Part shown: one piece after another, positions 59,057 through 64,000 of the stretch | How positions within the stretch are numbered: the first letter of the stretch is position 1 | Layout: each line of letters starts with the position of its first letter | From: CALKWS01 sp035302405 | Lineage (GTDB): Bacteria; Actinomycetota; Actinomycetes; Actinomycetales; Beutenbergiaceae | Direction of reading: 5' to 3' | Length of the DNA: 64,000 nt | NCBI GenBank assembly: GCA_035302405.1 | Contig: DATGSR010000115.1 | Coordinates: 1-64,000 of the forward strand | Program-made: the position numbers and the translations under genes | Notes under the pieces: generated by a model | The model's database searches: none | What the model saw: the letters and a program-made list of their open reading frames with translations, nothing else | What the model was told of the DNA's origin: nothing

Positions 59057-59868
59057 CCACCACCGCAACAACCACCGATATACCGGCCGCCACGGGGTCT
59101 CGCCCGCTCATCGCCCGCGGACTCCTCAGACTCACCGGCACCGAACTACGGCTGTTCAGCCGCGACGTCGGCACCGTGTTCTTCGCCCTGGTCTTCCCGA
59201 CCGTACTCCTGCTGGGCATGGGCCTGGTGATCCCCGGCATGCGCGACCCGGTCGAAGGTATGGGCCCGCCCTGGGAGGGGATGCAGGTGATCCACCTCTT
59301 CACCCCCGCCCTTGTCAGCGTGGCGATCGCGACGGTGGCGTTGAATACGCTGCCCGCCTATCTCGCCGGTTACCGGGAACAAGGCGTATTCCGCCGCCTG
59401 TCGACCACCCCGATGCGCCCCAGCGGAATCCTGCAGGCACACCTGACCATCAGCGTCATCTCCCTCCTGGTCGCCGCTCCGGCTGCGGTCCTTGCCGCGG
59501 TGGTCGTCTTCGACGTGCCGCTACCGCAGCGTCCGGTGGTGCTCGCCGCCGCGTTCCTGCTCGGGGCCGGGGCGATGCTCGGTGTGGGACTGATCATCGG
59601 CGGACTGGCGCCCAAGGCCAACGTCGCCTCCGGAATCGGCATGCTGGTGTACTTCCCCATGCTGTTCTTCGCTGGGTTGTGGACTCCCGGCCCACTCATG
59701 CCCGACACTTTGCAGGCGATCGCCGGATACACCCCCCTGGGCGCTGCCAGCCAAGCGATGTCCCAGGCTTGGTTCGGCGGAGGTGTGCCCGCACAGCAGT
59801 TGGCGGTGCTCGCTGCCTACGGGGTCGTGACCTTCCTCATCGGCGCTCGCACGTTCCGCTGGTCCTGA
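59053..59868 (+). CDS. ABC-2 type exporter membrane subunit
   Basis: A 271-residue ABC-2 permease with about six helices. The N-terminal amphipathic segment RLTGTELRLFSRDVGTVFFALVFPTVLLLGMGL precedes the core, which has AYREQGVFRRLSTTPMRPSGIL-like coupling text (AGYREQGVFRRLSTTPMRPSGILQAH) near residue 110. The end has SGIGMLVYFPMLFFAGLWTPGPLMPDTLQAIAGYTPLGAASQAM, the conserved ABC-2 motif. ATG 59053 overlaps the ATPase stop (ATGA). Substrate unknown; drug or lipid export likely. Confidence 0.87.
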
Positions 59869-59917
59869 GGACCATCAGCGATGTGGCCCATCTCCCACCA
59901 GAAGCAGGTAACCGTGC

Positions 59918-60076
59918 TGGCAACCGGCAGGTGAGATCTGGCACAATAACCCGCTGTACCCATTGCTGCGCCCGGCCCTCTCACCGGGTGCGGCGGTGTG
60001 TCCCGGCCGCGCACCACCCCGATCCCCACGGGGCGAGTGTTGTGAGCCCACCCAATCATGAGGAGTAACCACCAAC
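59918..60076 (+). promoter_or_regulatory. Promoter and structured leader of the rpsP operon
   Basis: TGGCAA at 59918-59923, an 18-nt spacer and CACAAT at 59942-59947 form a good promoter. It implies a roughly 120-nt leader with several GC-rich potential hairpins, then GAGGAG at 60060-60065 before GTG 60077. A regulatory leader for S16 is possible but I recognise no named motif. Confidence 0.5.
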
Positions 60077-60547
60077 GTGGCCGTCAAAATCCGTTTGAAG
60101 CGCCTGGGCAAGATTCGCTCTCCGCACTACCGCATCGTCGTCGCCGACTCCCGCACCAAGCGGGACGGTCGGGTGATCGAGGAGATCGGGAAGTACCACC
60201 CCACGGAGGAACCGTCCTTCATCGAGGTCAACTCCGAGCGCGCCCAGTACTGGCTCGGCGTGGGTGCCCAGCCGTCGGAGCAGGTGCTGGCGTTGCTGAA
60301 AGTGACCGGCGACTGGCAGACGTTCAAGGGCCTGCCCGGTGCCGAGGGAACGCTGAAGACCAAGGAAGGCTCCGAGGACACCGCAGCGGCAGTCGAAGCC
60401 GCCGACGCAGCCGCTGAACTGCGGAAGGCAGAGGCGGCGAAGGCCAAGGAGGAGTCCGCCAAGGACGAGTCCACCGAGCAGGAGTCCGCTGACGATGAGG
60501 CCGACCAGCCCAGCCAGGACGGCGAAGACACCGAAGCGCAGGCCTGA
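60077..60547 (+). CDS. rpsP: 30S ribosomal protein S16
   Basis: A 156-residue S16, long because of a roughly 75-residue acidic Ala/Glu/Asp-rich C-terminal tail typical of actinobacteria. The core is AVKIRLKRLGKIRSPHYRIVVADSRTKRDGRVIEEIGKYHP, followed by PSFIEVNSERAQYWLGVGAQPSEQVLALLKVTGDW. It helps assemble the 5' domain of 16S rRNA. GTG 60077 has GAGGAG. Its stop overlaps the khpA ATG (TGATG). Confidence 0.95.
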   Translation: MAVKIRLKRLGKIRSPHYRIVVADSRTKRDGRVIEEIGKYHPTEEPSFIEVNSERAQYWLGVGAQPSEQVLALLKVTGDWQTFKGLPGAEGTLKTKEGSEDTAAAVEAADAAAELRKAEAAKAKEESAKDESTEQESADDEADQPSQDGEDTEAQA

Positions 60548-60786
60548 TGCTCGCCGATGCGTTGGAGCACCTGGTGCGCGGGATCGTCGACAATCCCGAC
60601 GACGTCCGCGTCGATGTCAAGACGCTTCGGCGCGGCGAACTGCTCGAGGTGCGCGTCAACCCCAAGGACCTGGGGCGGGTGATCGGCAGGTCCGGTCGCA
60701 CCGCACGGGCGCTGCGCACGGTGATCGGAGCCCTTGCCACCGACGGGCCGGTGCGGGTGGATGTGGTCGACACCGACCGCCGGTGA
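60547..60786 (+). CDS. khpA: KH-domain RNA-binding protein KhpA
   Basis: A 79-residue single KH-domain protein. LADALEHLVRGIVDNPDDVRVDV precedes the KH core with the GXXG loop in NPKDLGRVIGRSGRTARALRTVIGA. KhpA pairs with KhpB/Jag in other bacteria and binds many small RNAs and mRNAs. Its place between rpsP and rimM is standard. ATG 60547 shares a base with the rpsP stop, and its own stop overlaps a micro-ORF. Confidence 0.93.
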   Translation: MLADALEHLVRGIVDNPDDVRVDVKTLRRGELLEVRVNPKDLGRVIGRSGRTARALRTVIGALATDGPVRVDVVDTDRR

Positions 60787-60851
60787 TGCGAGCACTGGGG
60801 GCGTCCGGATCGGAACCGGTCGGTGCGGACGCGGAGTATGAGGACGCATGA
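60786..60851 (+). CDS. 21-residue micro-ORF bridging khpA and rimM
   Basis: MRALGASGSEPVGADAEYEDA. Its ATG shares one base with the khpA stop (TGATG at 60784-60788) and its stop TGA overlaps the rimM ATG (ATGA at 60848-60851). Both junctions have the coupling geometry used elsewhere in this window. It could keep ribosomes loaded across the 61-nt gap. The peptide is acidic and has no known motif. It may be coincidence; coding status is unproven. Confidence 0.4.
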   Translation: MRALGASGSEPVGADAEYEDA

Positions 60852-61468
60852 CCGCTGACGCGGACGGCACGCCCCCGGCCGGGGACTCCCCGGACCCCTC
60901 GCCCCCACCTGCAGCCGAGACCTCGGGCAGGCCCGGCGCGCCAACGAACGAGCGGGACACGTTGCTGCGGCTTGCCACGGTCGGCCCGGCACACGGGTTG
61001 CGCGGGGACGTGCGGCTCGTGCTGCACACCGATGATCCCGAACAACGGTTGGCCCCGGGCACCCAGGTGCACACCGAGCCCGCGGATCGCGGTCCGCTGA
61101 CCGTCGCGGCGCTGTGGGTGCACCGGGGCTTTCACCACGCCAGGTTCCACGGCCACGAGGACCGCACCGCCGCCGAAGCGTTACGCGGCCTGGTTCTGCA
61201 CGGCCCGCCCGTCCCTGAACCCGAGGCGTGGTACCCGCATGAGTTGCGCGGTCTGCGGGCCTGCAGCCCGCAAGGGGCGCAGCTCGGCCAGATCGACGGC
61301 GTGCAGCATCTTCCCGCACAGGATGTGCTGGTCTTGCGCATGGCGGACGGGCAGCGTGCCCTGGTGCCGTTCGTGAGCCAGATCGTCCCCGAAGTCGACG
61401 TGCAGGGCGGGACGGTCACCATCGATGCCCCTCCGGGGCTGCTGCCGGGGCCGGAGGCGGAGCAATGA
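60848..61468 (+). CDS. rimM: Ribosome maturation factor RimM
   Basis: A 206-residue 16S processing factor that binds S19 and helps mature the 30S head. A roughly 35-residue Pro/Ala-rich N-terminal extension precedes LRLATVGPAHGLRGDVRLVLHTDDPEQRLAPG, the N-terminal barrel. The PRC-barrel-like C-terminal domain has EAWYPHELRGLRACSPQGAQLGQIDGVQHLPAQDVLVL and VPFVSQIVPEVDVQGGTVTIDAPPGLL. ATG 60848 overlaps the micro-ORF stop, and its stop overlaps the trmD start. Confidence 0.93.
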   Translation: MTADADGTPPAGDSPDPSPPPAAETSGRPGAPTNERDTLLRLATVGPAHGLRGDVRLVLHTDDPEQRLAPGTQVHTEPADRGPLTVAALWVHRGFHHARFHGHEDRTAAEALRGLVLHGPPVPEPEAWYPHELRGLRACSPQGAQLGQIDGVQHLPAQDVLVLRMADGQRALVPFVSQIVPEVDVQGGTVTIDAPPGLLPGPEAEQ

Positions 61469-62730
61469 CCGGCCGGCTCGATGTGATCAGCATCTTCCCG
61501 GAGTATCTGCAGCCGTTGGACCTGTCCCTGGTGGGGAAGGCCCGCCGGGACGGCTTGCTGAACATCACCGTGCACGACCTGCGCGAGTGGACCACGGACC
61601 CGCACCGCACCGTGGACGACACTCCGTTCGGCGGGGGCGCCGGGATGGTGATGCGGCCGGACGTGTGGGGGCGGGCGCTGGATGCGGTTTGCGCCACCGG
61701 AGAGCACCAGAACCGGATCGTGGTGCTGCCTTCTCCGGCCGGCGAGCCGCTTACCCAGGCGATGGCCGAGGAACTGGCGCTCATGGTCGCAGCCGGGGCG
61801 CAACTGGTCTTCGCATGCGGTCGCTATGAAGGCATCGACGCCCGGATCGTCGATCACTACCAGAACGCTCCGGCGACCACCGTCCGGGAAATCTCCATCG
61901 GCGACTACGTCCTCAACGGCGGTGAAGCGGCGACCCTGGTGATCATCGAGGCCTTGGCCCGGCTTTTGCCCGGCGTCCTCGGCAACCCCGAGTCTCTGGC
62001 CGAGGAGTCCCACGGCACCAGCGGCCTGCTGGAATACCCGGTGTACACCAAACCCGCCTACTGGCGCGGGCTGGAGGTGCCGGCGGTGCTGCGGTCCGGA
62101 GATCACCAACGGATCTCCCGGTGGCGCCGGGCCCAAGCGGTGCGCCGCACCGCCGAACGCCGCCCCGATCTGATCGACGCCCTGGGGCCGGTCCAGGTGC
62201 GCCGGGCCAAGGCCGACGACGTCGAAGAGGTCGCCGCGGTCGCCGCCCGCGCCTTTCCCTTGGCGTGCCCACCGCACATGCCCAGGTCGGACGTCGAAAG
62301 TTTCATCGAGCAGAACCTCAGCGCCGCTCACTTCCGCACCTACCTGCGTTCGCGGGAACGCCAGGTGCTGCTCGCCACCCTGGGAGGCGCCGTCGTCGGC
62401 TACACCATGGTCATCTACGGCGAGCCGCAAGACCCGGACGTGCGCGCCGCGGTCACCACGGGGCGGTCGGCGGAACTGAGCAAGATCTACGTGCTTCCCG
62501 AGCACCACCGCCGCGGGGTTGGGCGGGCCCTGCTCAACGCCGCCCTCGCCGAGGCACGCGCCAGGGGCATGCAGACCATCTGGCTGGGCGTGAACCAACT
62601 CAACGAGCGCGCCCAACGCTTCTACCACGCCCAGGGTTTCACCCGCGTGGGCACGAAGAAGTTCACCGTCGGCACGGCCACCGAGTCCGACTTCGTGATG
62701 GAACTCACCCTAGATACCTCCGAGGGCTGA
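61465..62730 (+). CDS. trmD: tRNA (guanine37-N1)-methyltransferase TrmD fused to a GNAT acetyltransferase
   Basis: A 421-residue fusion. Residues 1 to about 240 are a complete TrmD: DVISIFPEYLQPLDLSLVGKA, DDTPFGGGAGMVMRPDVW near 51, FACGRYEGIDARIVDHY near 117 and the knotted SAM site SIGDYVLNGGEAATLVIIEA near 140, with the catalytic Asp in the region after LEYPVYTKPAYWRG. Residues 243 to about 415 are a GNAT domain: VQVRRAKADDVEEVAAVAARAF, ELSKIYVLPEHHRRGVGRALLNAAL (acetyl-CoA loop), and GMQTIWLGVNQLNERAQRFYHAQGFTRVGTKKFTVG. One ATG 61465 start, no stop or frameshift between them. TrmD is normally 220-270 residues, so the GNAT part is an addition. Confidence 0.92.
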   Translation: MTGRLDVISIFPEYLQPLDLSLVGKARRDGLLNITVHDLREWTTDPHRTVDDTPFGGGAGMVMRPDVWGRALDAVCATGEHQNRIVVLPSPAGEPLTQAMAEELALMVAAGAQLVFACGRYEGIDARIVDHYQNAPATTVREISIGDYVLNGGEAATLVIIEALARLLPGVLGNPESLAEESHGTSGLLEYPVYTKPAYWRGLEVPAVLRSGDHQRISRWRRAQAVRRTAERRPDLIDALGPVQVRRAKADDVEEVAAVAARAFPLACPPHMPRSDVESFIEQNLSAAHFRTYLRSRERQVLLATLGGAVVGYTMVIYGEPQDPDVRAAVTTGRSAELSKIYVLPEHHRRGVGRALLNAALAEARARGMQTIWLGVNQLNERAQRFYHAQGFTRVGTKKFTVGTATESDFVMELTLDTSEG

Positions 62731-62731
62731 G

Positions 62732-62900
62732 CTGGCCGGGCGCAGCAGATGTGGCAGAATTGCCCAGGGTCACCTCACTGCATGCCTCTGCCGCAGGGGA
62801 GTGCGTGCGCATTCGTGCGGGTGATCACCTCAGACCTCAGCGGCGGCTAAGACCGCCCGGATCAGCGCGCGTGACCTGCGGCACAGCGGAAAGGCACACG
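62732..62900 (+). promoter_or_regulatory. rplS promoter and leader
   Basis: CAGAAT at 62755-62760 with a weak -35 near 62732 starts a leader of about 134 nt with inverted-repeat potential (for example GCGGCGG...CCGCC near 62838-62855). GGAAAGG at 62888-62894 serves ATG 62901. It gives rplS expression separate from trmD. Confidence 0.45.
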
Positions 62901-63260
62901 ATGAACATTCTGGACGACGTCGACGCAGCATCCTTACGCACCGACGTACCCGACTTCCGCCCCGGCGACAACGTCAAGGTGCACGTGAAGGTCGTGGAAG
63001 GCAGCCGCTCCCGTGTCCAGGTGTTCCAGGGCACGGTCATCGCACGTAACGGAGGCGGCGTGCGGGAGACCTTCACCGTGCGCAAGGCCAGTTTCGGGGT
63101 CGGCGTGGAGCGTACCTTCCCGGTGCATTCACCCACGATCGACCGGATCGAACTCGTCACCCGCGGTGACGTGCGCCGGGCCAAGTTGTACTACCTGCGC
63201 GGCCGTCAGGGGAAGGCCACTCGCATCCGCGAGAAGCGCGAGACCGCCCAGGCGAACTGA
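62901..63260 (+). CDS. rplS: 50S ribosomal protein L19
   Basis: A 119-residue L19. NILDDVDAASLRTDVPDFRPGDNVKVHVKVVEGSRSRVQVFQGTVIARNGGGVRETFTVRKASFGVGVERTFPVHSP, then the conserved tail KLYYLRGRQGKATRIREKR. It sits at the 30S-50S interface. Gene order trmD-rplS-lepB is the usual one. ATG 62901 has a clear GGAAAGG. Confidence 0.96.
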   Translation: MNILDDVDAASLRTDVPDFRPGDNVKVHVKVVEGSRSRVQVFQGTVIARNGGGVRETFTVRKASFGVGVERTFPVHSPTIDRIELVTRGDVRRAKLYYLRGRQGKATRIREKRETAQAN

Positions 63261-63280
63261 CCGCGACTGGCCGGCACGCG

Positions 63281-64000
63281 GTGGAAGGTACCAGCCATGG
63301 CGGCCGCGGCGGCGATGGTGACGGCGGCGACGACGGCGCGGTGACGCCTGCGGATGCCACCTCCGGGGGCGCCGCGCAGGGCAGGTCCCGCCGGCGAGAC
63401 CAGGGTAAGCGAGGACCGGTCGCCGGGTTCCTGCGGGAGACCGCGATCGTCGTCGCGATCGCCCTGGTGCTGTCCTTCCTGATCAAGACCTTCTTCGCCC
63501 AAGCCTTCTACATCCCGAGCGTGTCCATGCAGGACACCCTGGACGTGGGGGACCGGCTCGTGGTCAACAAACTCGTGCCCTCGGTCAGCGACATCGAACG
63601 TGGCGATGTGGTGGTATTCGTCGACCCCGGCGGCTGGTTGCGGGACACGCCGGCGCCGGAGCCGTCCACGGTGCAGCAGATCCTCACGTTCTTGGGGATC
63701 CTGCCCGAGCACGCCAACGAGCACGTCATCAAACGCGTCATCGGGCTGCCGGGCGATCACGTGGAGTGTTGTGACGACCAGGGCAGGGTCATGGTCAACG
63801 GCGTGGCTATCGACGAGAGCCACTACCTGGCCGCGGGCGTGGCACCCAGCGAGGACGAGTTCGATGTGCAGGTCCCTGCTGAGCACCTGTGGGTCATGGG
63901 AGACAACCGGCCCCGGTCGGCCGACTCCCGCTACCACGGCGGTGCCGCCGGGGGAGGGTTCGTCCCCGAGGGCCACGTGACCGGACGGGCGTTCGCGCTG
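63281..64000 (+). CDS. lepB: Signal peptidase I, 3' truncated by the window edge
   Basis: At least 240 residues of a type I signal peptidase that releases exported proteins at the membrane. One anchor helix, ETAIVVAIALVLSFLIKTFFAQAFYIPSVSM, carries the catalytic Ser in the PSVSMQDTL box. The Lys is in HVIKRVIGLPGDHVECCD, and LWVMGDNRPRSADSRYHG follows. The gene is open to base 64000. The start is ambiguous: GTG 63281 gives a Gly/Asp-rich N-terminus in good codon use but has no ribosome site; GTG 63341 is overlapped by the stop of a 15-codon ORF (ATG 63297-TGA 63344) that does have GTGGAAGG upstream. Either way the catalytic domain is complete up to the edge. Confidence 0.9.
   Translation, partial: MEGTSHGGRGGDGDGGDDGAVTPADATSGGAAQGRSRRRDQGKRGPVAGFLRETAIVVAIALVLSFLIKTFFAQAFYIPSVSMQDTLDVGDRLVVNKLVPSVSDIERGDVVVFVDPGGWLRDTPAPEPSTVQQILTFLGILPEHANEHVIKRVIGLPGDHVECCDDQGRVMVNGVAIDESHYLAAGVAPSEDEFDVQVPAEHLWVMGDNRPRSADSRYHGGAAGGGFVPEGHVTGRAFAL

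Noticed and set aside
60786..60847. An upstream start for rimM inside the khpA-rimM gap
   Set aside because: The ATG at 60786 is in another frame from rimM and stops at 60851, so it cannot extend RimM; it is annotated as a separate micro-ORF.

Overview
The window is high-GC DNA from an actinobacterium, most likely a member of the Micrococcales. The evidence is coenzyme F420 enzymes, a large IleRS under an actinobacterial T-box, DUF4233 next to ndk, FtsY and Ffh with actinobacterial extensions, a perfect DtxR/IdeR iron box, and many leaderless start codons placed 6-7 nt after a -10 hexamer. Apart from a few accessory cassettes it reads as ordinary chromosome. I see no phage, insertion sequence, CRISPR array, tRNA or rRNA gene.

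Layout. Positions 1-3100 hold chorismate mutase, the F420-dependent glucose-6-phosphate dehydrogenase fgd, and an HxlR regulator with a RibD-C/DHFR-like reductase. From 3.5 to 9 kb are a DsbA-like oxidoreductase with an overlapping small ORF, an SRPBCC protein, valS and a PfkB kinase. From 9 to 17.8 kb are a GH4 6-phospho-glycosidase, an LLM-type F420 oxidoreductase coupled to a stand-alone cofE, a phospholipase-D/cardiolipin synthase protein, a three-gene ABC importer matching the proposed F420-0 transporter cassette, and an SDR. From 18 to 27 kb are a large RND efflux pump, a NYN/LOTUS protein and an iron-regulated siderophore importer. From 27.5 to 40 kb are T-box-ileS-folC, then an inserted block (acyltransferase, gamma-glutamyltransferase, DUF2249-cupin, dhaKLM), then DUF4233-ndk. 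From 40 to 46 kb is proline catabolism (putP, putA, divergent LysR). From 46 to 55 kb are smc, ftsY, a STAS protein, a TetR regulator, ffh and an amidohydrolase. From 56 to 60 kb is a GntR(YtrA)-type operon with two ABC exporters. From 60 to 64 kb is the ribosome cluster rpsP-khpA-microORF-rimM-trmD(GNAT fusion)-rplS-lepB; lepB runs off the end.

How the parts fit. The main story is F420. The window has two F420-dependent enzymes, the last biosynthetic step (CofE, without the FbiB reductase domain) and an importer of the family proposed to carry F420-0, but none of the earlier biosynthesis genes. This is the signature of a salvage lifestyle: import F420-0, add the polyglutamate tail, reduce it with Fgd and use it in LLM reductases. 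Secretion (ffh, ftsY, lepB), translation (rpsP, rimM, trmD, rplS, ileS, valS) and iron uptake genes surround it.

The strongest undescribed pattern is that at least eight intergenic gaps carry short, degenerate tandem arrays (17-27 bp period, 2-6 copies). The sequence is different at each locus, and the arrays often begin at or just after a stop codon. Other notable items are a TrmD-GNAT fusion, a 21-codon micro-ORF that exactly bridges khpA and rimM with overlapping stop/start codons, and a small ORF overlapping dsbA that encodes a Cys-X4-Cys tail.
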